Of a stretch of 64,000 bases of DNA, positions 32,101-40,132 are shown one piece after another. A model generated the notes under the pieces. That model was not told the origin of the DNA. It worked only from the letters and a program-made list of their open reading frames with translations, and made no database searches. The position numbers and the translations under genes are program-made. Numbering within the stretch: the first letter of the stretch is position 1; the number at the start of each line of letters is the position of its first letter. Source of the DNA: a virus; the IMG/VR virus record IMGVR_UViG_3300025120_000001, positions 48,135 to 112,134 of that record; one strand, written 5' to 3'.

Positions 32101-35100
32101 TATTATCTCTCTTTTGTATCTCTGCGTGAAACAATTCTGAAGTTTCTTCATATCTGTGTGGATCATAGTATCTACCTTCTGGCGTATCTTCCCAATCTCT
32201 AAATGGTAGATTAACTTCTGATTCTGTAAAGAAATCTACTACACCATTACAATGAGTATACATGTATCCATATCTCATTGCAAATGCAGGATTACCTCCT
32301 TTGTTATCAAATATCTCATCAATACCTGTTACACATGAACCCGAACCTCTATCTAAATAAAATAGATCATTTGGCATTGCGTCTGATGCACCAGATCCTA
32401 TAATAGTTGTTAGTTTTTTTGCTAGTTCTGTAGTGTCATATTTCCTAGTGTCCATCCAAAATCTTGGATATGGGATATTTATTCTTTGTAAGTAGTTATA
32501 AGGGAATTGATCTGGTTGGCCATATAAAAAATCTGTGAATATAGGCATGATAACCTTCTCGGTATATCTATCAACATATGTATCTCCGCTAAATATTGGT
32601 GTAGTTGTGTAAGTTCTATCTGGTTTATCATCAGTAGTATCTATTGGATATACACAAGTGGGCATTGTAACTTGCTTAATACCTTCAAGCTGACCATATT
32701 GATTTTCAAAGTTAAACTTTAATGCACCATATAAAACTGATATATCTTTGGTTTGATTTATATCAGGGTTCTTAATAAACTGATTTCCGGAACCTCCATC
32801 TGCATCGCCACCAAGGGTAAATCTTGATTTATCTACAGGGGCTCCAAATACCTGCGGTTCATCTAATTCAGAACTTGTTTGAATAACTACAGTGTCTGGT
32901 CTAAATAAATTATTTACTTTAAAATCTGTATTGAATGTTTGAAAAGTACTCCCAATATAGTTTGATTCTATATTTCTAGCTCTATATATTTGTCCAGCTT
33001 GTGTTTTATCATATGAATCAAATAAACCGTGAGAGTTATACTTATATGCAAAATCTTCCGCAGAAACTAAGTTGTATAATAAATCTATAATTTTTTGAGC
33101 ACCAATTGCAATATGTGTCCGAGAACCTGTTACATTCAAAACAAGTTTGTAAATGAAAGATAATGCAGAATGTTCTGTATCTTTAACATATTCTCTATCA
33201 AAACCACCACCTGACATACCAGGTGTTGCTGCTCCAATCGTTTGTTGTACTCCTCCAATAATAGGAAGTGCTATGTCATTAATAGCACCACCCATTGCCG
33301 TAACATCAAATATTTTAGAAGTTTCATCTAATAATACATTTATTGCAACATTTCCTGCTATAGTACCAAGACCTACACCTAATGATGTGGGATAAGCAGC
33401 AATGTTAAATCCAGGAGCATTGGTTCCAACAGGCCCTATAAATACTGGCTGCCATGGTGCATTAAGATTATTAGCATCACGTGTTGTTACTTTTTGTTTA
33501 CCTTGCATTTGACCAATTGCATAACCAATACCTACAATACCGGCTACAATAGCAGCACCATTTCTTAATAATTTATTTTGAGGATGTTTTTCACTTACCT
33601 TAAAGTTACCTACACTTTCTCCGCTAACGGCTCCATAAATCCTAACTTCATATGGATTTAGAAAAGGTCTTCTAAACATTAGTTCTGGAGAGTGAAATGT
33701 AAATACATCTTTCCTATAACCTGTTATTGGTGTAAAATTGCTAAGACTGTCAGCGTAATTTGCCATACAACCACTTGTCTTAGGCATTGGATCAGTCTCC
33801 CATATAGCCCAGTTTAAGTTACCACCAGGTGTACCAACACCATCCCAGTGATATGTATCCGCTCTTAGATCATTGTAAGGAAAGTTTGGATATAAACCTT
33901 TACTAGGACCAAGATTTCCATCATTATTAGGAATATCATATTCCCTCATGTTTCTAAATATACCCTTTGCAAGTATAGATTTATTACCTTCTCTAGATCC
34001 CCTTAATATTTCATACCCAACAATATTAGGTATTATGGTTCCGTCATTGTATACCGGAGCTGTAATGTTGTTAAACTCTACTCCCAATAATCTTATCTTA
34101 GCGCCATTACCTGATGATAGTGCTAAAGCAGGAGCAATTTCTTCAGAAGGCATCTTATGATGTCTAATTTCTTTACCGCATAAATCTCCCCATATATCCG
34201 GCTTTGTTGCAGGATATCTTTCTGTAGACTGCCAATAAGCCATACCACCTTTGGCAATAATAACACCGCCATCATCTGTAGTTAAACCTGCAATTGTTGT
34301 ACCTAAAGGCGGTCCTGAAGTTGCTGTATTATATACTTGGAAATTATATTCTTGCCCTGAAGCACTTATAACATTAGTTCCTGAAGTAGTACCAAGATCT
34401 GGAGCAGGTTGACCGAATTGATTTTCAGCTGCAAGATCAGGAGCTCTTCCTGGTATATGGTATGATGCAGATTTTTCTCCTGTATTGTATATCCACCTTA
34501 TAAAAAAAGGATATACTTCATCTCTCATAAATTGAGTTTTATTACCACCCTCAAAATAATATCCAGAAGGATATTCGGCCACTACCCACTTAGCTTGTAT
34601 TTGATTTGCTAAAGGTTGATAATTAAAATCAAATTGTTCTGTAGGTCCTTGTCTTATAAGATAGTCATTTACTACATACATAGATTCTGATCTCTCATAT
34701 GCTGGACTTCTTAAAAATAATAATGATAGTTGTACAGCAGGTAAAGCAGGGTCAATAAAATCAACTGATATTCTAGATTGCTCTGTACTGTAAACACCTA
34801 ACTTTGTTCCTACTTTTGCACCTTGATTATCAGAAAATATAACCACTTCATATTCTTCAAAATCTTGATCTAAATTTGTTATATCAATAATTAAAGAACC
34901 ACCGTTATTCCTATGATCAAAGAGTGCTTGTAAATTTGATACTCCTATATAATCTGTAACTTTTTGACCATTTAATACATATGCAACATATGCCTGATAA
35001 CTACCATTTCTTAACTGGCCGCCATCTTCATTTTTGCTAAGCTTTACGCAAGGTGTATCTAATAATGGAGCTAACCTTAACTGTTCGCAATTTAACTCTG

Positions 35101-35605
35101 TGGTATCTTCATAAATAACGCAATCAGCACCGGGTGCAGATGTTATTATTTGTTTATATGGAACATTATCTAAATTTAAAGTTCTAGAAGGATTATTACT
35201 ATCATCCCAATATACTTGCCAAGTACAATCATAATTTTCCTTAGCTGCACCTGTTATTAAATATTTTCTATTAAAACTTAAACATGGATCATTTACTAAA
35301 GTTTCATATTTACATTCGCTATCATCAAATATTCCAATTTCAGAATTTATATCATCCGTAGAATAAATTACCCACTGATCTCCATATGTTTTAATAGAAC
35401 CAATAATTGTATAAGGTACTATAGCACATAAAAGATTTGCTGGTTCATTTCCTATAACTCCTATATCTCCATCTACAGAATTATTTGCAGCATTTACAGC
35501 ATGTCCCCAAACTTCCTTTTTATTAAGGCTGGGGAATGTATCTTTTTGCATTCCGCCTGAAAATGCATTTGTTTCAGTAGAAGATGTATTTTGCTGCTTT
35601 GCCAT
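29156..35605 (-). CDS. Tail muzzle-type protein with large Cys-rich insertion (2149 aa)
   Basis: The N-terminus (NAFSGGMQKDTFPSLNKKEVW, then SEIGIFD and CLSFNRKYLI) and the C-terminal 200 residues (GIWRHNYRCDLFANYYGIDYP, RFNQFWDVTDDRGEF, KKFRHYYNKILLRR) match the pattern I recall for the muzzle of crAss-like phages (gp44 of phiCrAss001), which closes the tail tip. A hydrophobic Gly/Ala-rich region lies near residues 680-830. Between about 1536 and 1943 there is an insertion with two CPEGxxYNxxTxxC units, a beta-rich lectin/PA14-like stretch, and a Cys-rich tail; this looks like a receptor-binding module. It follows a ring-protein gene with a two-base gap and overlaps the next gene by four bases. 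Muzzle identity is likely; insertion function is inferred. Confidence 0.85.
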   Translation of the reverse strand: MAKQQNTSSTETNAFSGGMQKDTFPSLNKKEVWGHAVNAANNSVDGDIGVIGNEPANLLCAIVPYTIIGSIKTYGDQWVIYSTDDINSEIGIFDDSECKYETLVNDPCLSFNRKYLITGAAKENYDCTWQVYWDDSNNPSRTLNLDNVPYKQIITSAPGADCVIYEDTTELNCEQLRLAPLLDTPCVKLSKNEDGGQLRNGSYQAYVAYVLNGQKVTDYIGVSNLQALFDHRNNGGSLIIDITNLDQDFEEYEVVIFSDNQGAKVGTKLGVYSTEQSRISVDFIDPALPAVQLSLLFLRSPAYERSESMYVVNDYLIRQGPTEQFDFNYQPLANQIQAKWVVAEYPSGYYFEGGNKTQFMRDEVYPFFIRWIYNTGEKSASYHIPGRAPDLAAENQFGQPAPDLGTTSGTNVISASGQEYNFQVYNTATSGPPLGTTIAGLTTDDGGVIIAKGGMAYWQSTERYPATKPDIWGDLCGKEIRHHKMPSEEIAPALALSSGNGAKIRLLGVEFNNITAPVYNDGTIIPNIVGYEILRGSREGNKSILAKGIFRNMREYDIPNNDGNLGPSKGLYPNFPYNDLRADTYHWDGVGTPGGNLNWAIWETDPMPKTSGCMANYADSLSNFTPITGYRKDVFTFHSPELMFRRPFLNPYEVRIYGAVSGESVGNFKVSEKHPQNKLLRNGAAIVAGIVGIGYAIGQMQGKQKVTTRDANNLNAPWQPVFIGPVGTNAPGFNIAAYPTSLGVGLGTIAGNVAINVLLDETSKIFDVTAMGGAINDIALPIIGGVQQTIGAATPGMSGGGFDREYVKDTEHSALSFIYKLVLNVTGSRTHIAIGAQKIIDLLYNLVSAEDFAYKYNSHGLFDSYDKTQAGQIYRARNIESNYIGSTFQTFNTDFKVNNLFRPDTVVIQTSSELDEPQVFGAPVDKSRFTLGGDADGGSGNQFIKNPDINQTKDISVLYGALKFNFENQYGQLEGIKQVTMPTCVYPIDTTDDKPDRTYTTTPIFSGDTYVDRYTEKVIMPIFTDFLYGQPDQFPYNYLQRINIPYPRFWMDTRKYDTTELAKKLTTIIGSGASDAMPNDLFYLDRGSGSCVTGIDEIFDNKGGNPAFAMRYGYMYTHCNGVVDFFTESEVNLPFRDWEDTPEGRYYDPHRYEETSELFHAEIQKRDNNYTYDYSLSASRFATNLTKGGVIQPRDYNPEIAETCFTNYPKRLIYSLQAQEESKKDFWRVFLPNNYKDFKDRVNIIKPTNKSGAVIFFPYQSPQMFQGLDQLQTDLGTKLTIGDGGLFSQPFQNLVNSDLSNEYGSCESQRGVMNTPFGFFFISQAQGKVFQQNGQGLQPISNSGMKWWFNKYLPSNLISQYPALEFSKLADNPVIGVGCQVAYDISDDIVYFCKRDYSVRDEYLNSVSYDAEADCFTFSGKLPPLNPHVDYKDPLVPPVYQKPGSRTAQLNQTNTQVGIEEVDANVIGIAEPIASIPSIPPIANTRCIEIGDPQYFNDCSWTVSYDPKSQAWISFHDWHPELNLSSINHFLTTQSGTTDIPQCPEGYVYNAITRDCERLINQTEPARVTVIDTPIGIQTECPEGFTYNEKTGVCESFTIFPVSCGEEIKVNKAQQEEVYGDFGTRFYESATGRPLPISSVSSSSPFRLDDALGNELLVDNYLPDPCGSWSSSCDLWRNRLNTVGVWTEAGNNPQPVGEWIGFTVCVQVEVQKEYCIGIAADNRTRFSVNGDLTVQLNNSDTNNFKYWHVIPITLNPGTNIITLEGYNDGSYASFGAEVYDADAATLATITDDATLATVTLYSTREATLGGIFEIGTTIGCSCPNGGILTNCGGQLQCIEIETVPLAGDCECESVGGGTLVYYDPIARNFTNPDGDCFDGDIPPPICRTVTCLCPPGSDPDAIVIQSGDCDDVYQAGPNGNPNYINPNPRMCTYNLLESTEPNFDIGGIWRHNYRCDLFANYYGIDYPWEVELVEHTGQNVMTIRSLEYQLESYVYKGDQFNACGDDRWHDLDFNFDESIIYNSEQVSGLLRLELEPKEDPLNALTYPIINSNDIQILYSKVEQKFRFNQFWDVTDDRGEFTNAERNILITECNGYIRNLNPVNLNYNKAEDQRKKFRHYYNKILLRRNLSNNRKMLLKLVNSKLNLSFR

Positions 35606-35607
35606 TT

Positions 35608-36513
35608 TTAAGATAGGTTATATAGTGCATTTCCATTAGGTGGAGAACTCTTAAACATATTATAGTAATTATGATATTGAGCTCTTCTATTTAAAGTCCA
35701 CACTTTTCTAAGTTCTGCAAAATCAGGAGTATTAATAAATCCTAATGCATTATTTCTAGCAGCTCTTAAGCGTCCTTCAATAAGACCAAGTTGCTGAGAA
35801 ACATTTTCGCCAGCAAATATCATATTTTCTAGAATTCGTTGTTTAAGAGCGTACTCATAATATTCATTACAATAAGGATGATCTAATACTAAAAGATTAC
35901 CATTATGATCTTCCATTGCGCCTTGATAGCTCATGTATACTTTACCGGTAGTAAAACTTGTAATTATAAATCCATCTTTAATTTCTGCAATATCAGCAGC
36001 TTGTTCTCCTAAATTAGCGCAATCACAAGTGGCATCATTTACAGTATCTATTCGTAAGGGCATAAAAGCACTAAAGGTTCTATATTGAGAACCATTTACT
36101 CTTTGCACTAATTGATGTTGATTAGTATCATTGCATGTTTTTATAACACAAACATCTCTGCAAGTTGGATCATCACAAGGTCCGGATTCTCCTGGAGCGG
36201 GAACATAAGGAACATCATTAAACGTTTCTATGTGTGTCCCTGATGGTGGTCTATCAGCTATAGTATATTCCCCGCATCTAAATGCATAATTTAAGTATGC
36301 AAAGTCTGAAGGTAATTTGGCTTTACCATGTTCTATATCTAAAACTATTTCTTTAGTTCTATGAATCCTAAGCCCTAAGTCATAGTTAACTCTTGTTGCT
36401 ACCTTTATTAATGCAGCGGGATCCATCATGTTCTCTAATGCATAATTTGAAAAGTCAATTGACACATCTTCATATAATGAATCAAAGGTTCTATATTTAT
36501 GTGATATACTCAT
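35608..36513 (-). CDS. Ring/tail adaptor protein (301 aa)
   Basis: The N-terminal half reads SISHKYRTFDSLYEDVSIDF and then AALIKVATRVNYDLGLRIHRTKE with DIEHGKAKLPSDF, a sequence pattern I associate with a conserved ring protein of crAss-like phages that stacks between portal and muzzle. A Cys-rich segment (GPCDDPTCRDVCVIKTC) follows at about 135-155, and the C-terminal part is helical (YYEYALKQRILENMIF). It sits two bases upstream of the muzzle gene and just after the small basic protein cluster, the expected place for a tail ring. Confidence is good for a ring/adaptor role, lower for which ring. Confidence 0.82.
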   Translation of the reverse strand: MSISHKYRTFDSLYEDVSIDFSNYALENMMDPAALIKVATRVNYDLGLRIHRTKEIVLDIEHGKAKLPSDFAYLNYAFRCGEYTIADRPPSGTHIETFNDVPYVPAPGESGPCDDPTCRDVCVIKTCNDTNQHQLVQRVNGSQYRTFSAFMPLRIDTVNDATCDCANLGEQAADIAEIKDGFIITSFTTGKVYMSYQGAMEDHNGNLLVLDHPYCNEYYEYALKQRILENMIFAGENVSQQLGLIEGRLRAARNNALGFINTPDFAELRKVWTLNRRAQYHNYYNMFKSSPPNGNALYNLS

Positions 36514-36523
36514 TACTTATGTT

Positions 36524-36850
36524 TTAGCAATTCCATTTTCTTAAAGCCAAAGCTTTTCTAGTAGGCTTTCCATTAGGTTTTTTCATTGGTCCCTTTACTC
36601 CACTCATTCTTGCACAAAATGATTTTCTTCTTTTAGCTGACTTACTACCCGCTTTTAGTTTAGAAGGTTTGGTAGTTACTGCAGTTTGCAATTTAGATCC
36701 TGGATTCTCTTTCCTGTATGATGCAACACCTTTTGCATTCAAACCCCCTTTAGGATCTTTACCTTCTTTTCTAGTCCAAGCAGCTGTAGAACCGCCCTTC
36801 TTAAACATGCCGGGAACTCTAACACCTTGTGAATTGTATATTGGATTCAT
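36524..36850 (-). CDS. Small basic conserved phage protein (108 aa)
   Basis: Highly basic, with AAWTRKEGKDPKGGLNAKG and KSFCARMSGVKGP followed by PNGKPTRKALALRKW. This pattern is widespread among marine phage proteins; I recall it as a DUF, possibly DUF6321, not verified. The N-terminus carries the tag PIYNSQGVRVPGMFKKGGS, shared with two neighbouring genes. It is one of four small basic genes packed head to tail between two ring-protein genes, so a virion-associated, nucleic-acid-binding or assembly role is plausible. Function unknown. Confidence 0.8.
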   Translation of the reverse strand: MNPIYNSQGVRVPGMFKKGGSTAAWTRKEGKDPKGGLNAKGVASYRKENPGSKLQTAVTTKPSKLKAGSKSAKRRKSFCARMSGVKGPMKKPNGKPTRKALALRKWNC

Positions 36851-36851
36851 A

Positions 36852-36989
36852 TTATTTCTTTTTAGGTTTGGTGTGACGAAATCCTAGTTTTTTCATACGT
36901 AAATGATCTGCCATTTTTTTAGCCATAGTACCTTTCCCAGTCTTTGGGTTATACATCATGTGTGCTTTAAACTTTTTAGTTGCTGCCAT
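36852..36989 (-). CDS. Very small basic protein (45 aa)
   Basis: The frame reads MAATKKFKAHMMYNPKTGKG, continues with a lysine-rich stretch containing ADHLRMKKLGF, and ends in HTKPKKK and TAA. About a third of residues are Lys/Arg/His. It fills exactly the gap between two genes, with one base on each side, as expected for a real gene in this compact cluster. The pattern (MMYNPKTGK near the start, HL-xxKKxG near the end) resembles tiny basic proteins of marine phages. Probably nucleic-acid binding; no known function. Confidence 0.7.
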   Translation of the reverse strand: MAATKKFKAHMMYNPKTGKGTMAKKMADHLRMKKLGFRHTKPKKK

Positions 36990-36990
36990 A

Positions 36991-37290
36991 TTATTTTTTT
37001 TTATACATTCCAGGAACTCTTGTTCCTACATTATTATATAACGGCTCACCGCCATAATTTGCTTTTGAAGTTCTATTTCCCATTCCTACTTTTCTTTTCT
37101 TAGCAACTTCTTTTTTCTTATCAACCTGACTCCACGTTTTAGGAGTATTGCCAGAAACTTTTTTACTAGGTCTACATTTCTTAATACCTTTAGTTTTAGA
37201 ACTGCCGCATTCTCTACCATTCTGGTCTGTCCATTTCTCATTAAACCATCGTTTAAGAGCTGCTCCTTTAGCTGTCTTTCTAACCGCCAT
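36991..37290 (-). CDS. Small basic conserved protein, DUF5872-like (99 aa)
   Basis: The N-terminal part reads TAKGAALKRWFNEKWTDQNG, then CGSSKTKGIKKCRPSKKVSG and PKTWSQ. This combination of KGAALKRWFxEKW, Cys residues and TPKTWS is what I recall as DUF5872, found in many phages. The C-terminus ends with the tag PLYNNVGTRVPGMYKKK, which the neighbours carry at their N-termini. The ATG shares one base with the stop of the upstream gene. Basic, probably DNA or virion associated; function unknown. Confidence 0.8.
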   Translation of the reverse strand: MAVRKTAKGAALKRWFNEKWTDQNGRECGSSKTKGIKKCRPSKKVSGNTPKTWSQVDKKKEVAKKRKVGMGNRTSKANYGGEPLYNNVGTRVPGMYKKK

Positions 37291-37469
37291 TATTTTCCTG
37301 CTTTCTTTTTTCTACACTTAGCAATCATTCCACTAGCATAAGCGGACGGAAATACTTTATGAGCTTTCTTAGCTGCATAGTAACAAGAATCTTTTTTGGT
37401 TTCTGATGAACCGCCTTTCTTGTACATACCGGGTACTTTAACTCCTACATTATTATACACTGATTCCAT
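37290..37469 (-). CDS. Small basic Cys-containing protein (59 aa)
   Basis: The frame starts MESVYNNVGVKVPGMYKKGG and continues SSETKKDSCYYAAKKAHKVF, then PSAYASGMIAKCRKKKAGK. The stop overlaps the next ATG by one base, and the ATG lies three bases after the preceding ring-protein gene. The segment from the first Cys to the second (SCYYAAKKAHKVFPSAYASG) resembles a short domain found in small phage proteins (I recall sequences of the form K-A-KVFPSAYASG-I-C). It belongs to the same cluster as the three genes that follow. Function unknown. Confidence 0.78.
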   Translation of the reverse strand: MESVYNNVGVKVPGMYKKGGSSETKKDSCYYAAKKAHKVFPSAYASGMIAKCRKKKAGK

Positions 37470-37472
37470 ATC

Positions 37473-38147
37473 TTATCTATTAACGTTTACTTTATTATCT
37501 CCATCTTCTACCGGAAGTTGAACTGTTAACATCATTGCTTGAACAACAGCTTGTTCAATTTCTGCAAATAATGCATCCGGTATATTTATTTCTTGCATAT
37601 ATCTAGGAGTACACTCCGCATATTCTTCACATAACCATTGTCCTATATTATCATCAAATACACCTTCAAGTTTAATTGCATCCCATGCAACATTTGGTAA
37701 ATAAATATATCCATTTAAATACCACCAATATTTTCTTTTATTGTATCTAAAAGATGTAGTTTTAGTAATAGATGTGTATGTTCCCGGTTGAGTTGCCTGA
37801 GCTTCAATTGAACTGTCAATTGAGCTAACAGTTCTAACCAGAGGACCCCAATAACCCTCAATAAAATCAGGTAGTTTTTCTTTTGATCTTTTTATAGTAC
37901 ATCCGCTTTCAATACCAGAACAGTGGGCTTCAACTTTATCTACATCAATAAGTTCTATGTATGGAAGCGTTTTCCAAACAGCATTAAACTTCATTAATTT
38001 ATTTGCAAAGTCTTGTCTACGCATGAACATTTGAGCATACTTTGTAACTAAACTATATACATATCTATCAGTAACAAAAGCATCTTGAACTTCCGCTTTT
38101 ACTTGACCACGCACTCTTGATATAACTTCTCCTATTGTTGTTGCCAT
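37473..38147 (-). CDS. Ring/head-tail connector protein (224 aa)
   Basis: The N-terminal region (TIGEVISRVRGQVKAEVQDA, FVTDRYVYSLVTKYAQMFMRR) is helical; the middle (LPYIELIDVDKVEAHCSGIE, GCTIKRSKEKLPDF) and the later IYLPNVAWDAIKLEGVF are patterns I recognise from a conserved ring protein of crAss-like phages. These rings extend the portal into the short tail. The gene lies between a conserved crAss-type protein and the small basic cluster, three bases from each neighbour. Connector role is inferred from the remembered pattern and position. Confidence 0.82.
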   Translation of the reverse strand: MATTIGEVISRVRGQVKAEVQDAFVTDRYVYSLVTKYAQMFMRRQDFANKLMKFNAVWKTLPYIELIDVDKVEAHCSGIESGCTIKRSKEKLPDFIEGYWGPLVRTVSSIDSSIEAQATQPGTYTSITKTTSFRYNKRKYWWYLNGYIYLPNVAWDAIKLEGVFDDNIGQWLCEEYAECTPRYMQEINIPDALFAEIEQAVVQAMMLTVQLPVEDGDNKVNVNR

Positions 38148-38149
38148 AA

Positions 38150-38713
38150 TTATAGTTCAAATTCGTTATAATCTTTTAGAGCACTTTTATCTATTTTATT
38201 TTGATACAAATGCGCTATCTGATACTTATTTTGTATGACTGCATATTTAGTCCAGTCTTTTGGATATTCAGATGCCACAGATCTTTTAAATTCTCGGCAG
38301 GCCTCAAATTTCCAAAGTTCTCTATTTTTGAATTTATATTTTACAGATGCATTAGTATAGAATATTTTGCCAATATTACCGTCTGTATCCCAATTGTTAT
38401 TATGAAATATTTTACCTTGCTCGCTTGATCTGGCATAATCAATATTATTTTTATATTTTGCCGGAGAGCATGTACCTATAAACAAATAACCCAATGAGTC
38501 TGGTAACTGTACGCCATCTCTATTTTCTATTACACCTTCCCATAAATTCTTATTATAGAGTTTAATTATCTTTTTTAATTTATCATTATGTATCCCGCTA
38601 TATTTGGGATACTTTTCTTTAAATTCATTTAATACGTTCTTATTTAAAAGACTTAATCTTTTCTCTCTAAATCTAGGAGCGTTTAGATTGGGTTTTTTAA
38701 ATTTTTTTGCCAT
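38150..38713 (-). CDS. Conserved crAss-like phage protein (187 aa)
   Basis: Basic and aromatic protein with YLFIGTCSPAKYKNNIDYA, WDTDGNIGKIFYTNASVKY and FKNRELWKFEACREFKRS. I recall this combination from crAss-like genomes, always near the tail genes, without a known function. It is the first gene of the unit that continues into the ring proteins and muzzle: a terminator lies just upstream (38734-38783) and a candidate promoter motif sits five bases before the ATG. No catalytic motif seen. Confidence 0.75.
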   Translation of the reverse strand: MAKKFKKPNLNAPRFREKRLSLLNKNVLNEFKEKYPKYSGIHNDKLKKIIKLYNKNLWEGVIENRDGVQLPDSLGYLFIGTCSPAKYKNNIDYARSSEQGKIFHNNNWDTDGNIGKIFYTNASVKYKFKNRELWKFEACREFKRSVASEYPKDWTKYAVIQNKYQIAHLYQNKIDKSALKDYNEFEL

Positions 38714-38717
38714 AGCC

Positions 38718-38737
38718 TGTATATTATAATTTACAAA
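38718..38737 (-). promoter_or_regulatory. Candidate late promoter motif before tail genes
   Basis: TTTGTAAATTATAATATACA on the minus strand, directly after the terminator T-run and five bases before the ATG at 38713. A transcript from here would have almost no leader. Confidence 0.4.
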
Positions 38738-38783
38738 AAAAACCGCACTTATAAAAGTTAAACATTAAAGTTTAATTTGCGGT
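38734..38783 (-). terminator. Rho-independent terminator after metallophosphoesterase gene
   Basis: On the minus strand the outer stem ACCGCA/TGCGGT and an inner stem TTAAAC/GTTTAA are followed by a run of eight or more T. The 5' arm overlaps the last codons and stop of the phosphoesterase gene. Confidence 0.75.
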
Positions 38784-39998
38784 ATAGGTTATTTCACATA
38801 TATTACCTTTACTTGGTGATTGTAATTCTAGTTTAGCTGATCGTCTATTACCTACAAACTTCTTGCTATAATGCCAATAATCTGTTTTAGATAAACTTGG
38901 TAAAGTTTTATGAATAAAGCCAGCGGTTTCATTTGTTGTAACATATTCAACTTTTTTATTTGTATGGAAATGTCCAGTAAACAATGTTCTATTCTTAGTA
39001 GATCCCCATTGCATTGGAAATTCAGTTGCATAAACAATAGGTGTATTTTTACTTACCGCATCTCCGTGTTCAAATGCGTTAAAGTTATCATTCCACACAT
39101 GCACTTTTCTTTCTTCATATTCTATATCCCATGTTATACTAGGATGATCTTTTATTGATTTAGATAAAGCATGAACTAAATGAAATGAAGATAACCTATC
39201 ATGATTACCGGGTACATAAACTATAGTCAAATGCTCTACGTGCTGGACCATTACTTCAATAGCCCAATGCATTGCATCAAATGCCTGAATATATGCATCT
39301 GTAGCTGTTAAACTATTACCTACAGGTGTTCCGCTAGTAGTTGTTCCTTGAAAAGTATCCATGTTAATTAAATCACCACCTACAACAAAAAATAACTCTT
39401 CAATATTATGAGAAGCTATTCCTTTTTGTATAAGGTCTTTAACAGCATCTTCAAAATCCCGGTCTACAGTTTCATTACCTTCTTTTCCAAAATGAATATC
39501 TTGCAAAGACATGATACCGCAAACTTGTTCTCTATCTGGTGATAGTGAATATCCCTTTGGCTTAGAAAGATTAGGTATTTTATGTTGTTGTGGTTTCCAT
39601 GTATCTAGAAGTTCTTTTAGATAATCCTCTTCACCTTTTTTAATTTTAGTAACAAGAGCTGATATACGCCAATGATCAGACATCTGTTTATTCCAGTATT
39701 GTGATAATCTCCACTTTGTTGTGTCAATATTTAAAAGAATAATTATTTCATCTGGAGATTTTGGTTCTGTTTGTGAAATTCCTTGCAATCTAGCTTCTCC
39801 TTTATCAACATTTACATTCTGATCAAAGTTAATGTTTGCATTTCTTTGGAATTTATTTTTAAGTCTTTTTTCTTTTTGAACTTCTTTTCTAAGTCTTTTA
39901 TATTCTGATTCTAAAATCCCAAGTTTTGCTGCGCAATAAGCAGCTGTTTTTTTCCACTTAAAGGTTTCTATTATCTGTCTCTTAAGTTTTGGATTCAT
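38772..39998 (-). CDS. Calcineurin-like metallophosphoesterase with N-terminal HTH-like region (408 aa)
   Basis: Four metal-binding motifs are in order: DIH (167-169), GGD (207-209), GNHD (264-267) and GHFH (342-345), with HGD at 311-313. This is the two-metal phosphoesterase fold used for nucleotides, nucleic acids or protein phosphates. Residues 5-45 form a helix-turn-helix-like and then coiled-coil segment (KRQIIETFKWKKTAAYCAAK) that could bind DNA. The gene is isolated by a terminator upstream (40048-40079) and one at its own 3' end (38734-38783), unlike the packed structural genes around it, so it may be an accessory insertion. Substrate unknown; nuclease is one option. Confidence 0.88.
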   Translation of the reverse strand: MNPKLKRQIIETFKWKKTAAYCAAKLGILESEYKRLRKEVQKEKRLKNKFQRNANINFDQNVNVDKGEARLQGISQTEPKSPDEIIILLNIDTTKWRLSQYWNKQMSDHWRISALVTKIKKGEEDYLKELLDTWKPQQHKIPNLSKPKGYSLSPDREQVCGIMSLQDIHFGKEGNETVDRDFEDAVKDLIQKGIASHNIEELFFVVGGDLINMDTFQGTTTSGTPVGNSLTATDAYIQAFDAMHWAIEVMVQHVEHLTIVYVPGNHDRLSSFHLVHALSKSIKDHPSITWDIEYEERKVHVWNDNFNAFEHGDAVSKNTPIVYATEFPMQWGSTKNRTLFTGHFHTNKKVEYVTTNETAGFIHKTLPSLSKTDYWHYSKKFVGNRRSAKLELQSPSKGNICEITYTAN

Positions 39999-40047
39999 AG
40001 TACTTTTTTTGATTTACGGTTTTATAAATGTATAAAAAATTTAATTA

Positions 40048-40079
40048 GGAAAAAAGAAGCCCAGTAGTTATACCGGGCT
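40048..40079 (-). terminator. Rho-independent terminator after the fibre genes
   Basis: The minus strand reads AGCCC-G-GTA, a short loop, TAC-T-GGGCT, then TCTTTTTT. The nine-pair stem with one mismatch and a T-run lies about 55 bases after the 182-residue gene. Confidence 0.8.
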
Positions 40080-40132
40080 CCCTAACTTTGGTAATAAAAA
40101 ACCAACAAATTATCACCTCTGTTATTAAAGGG

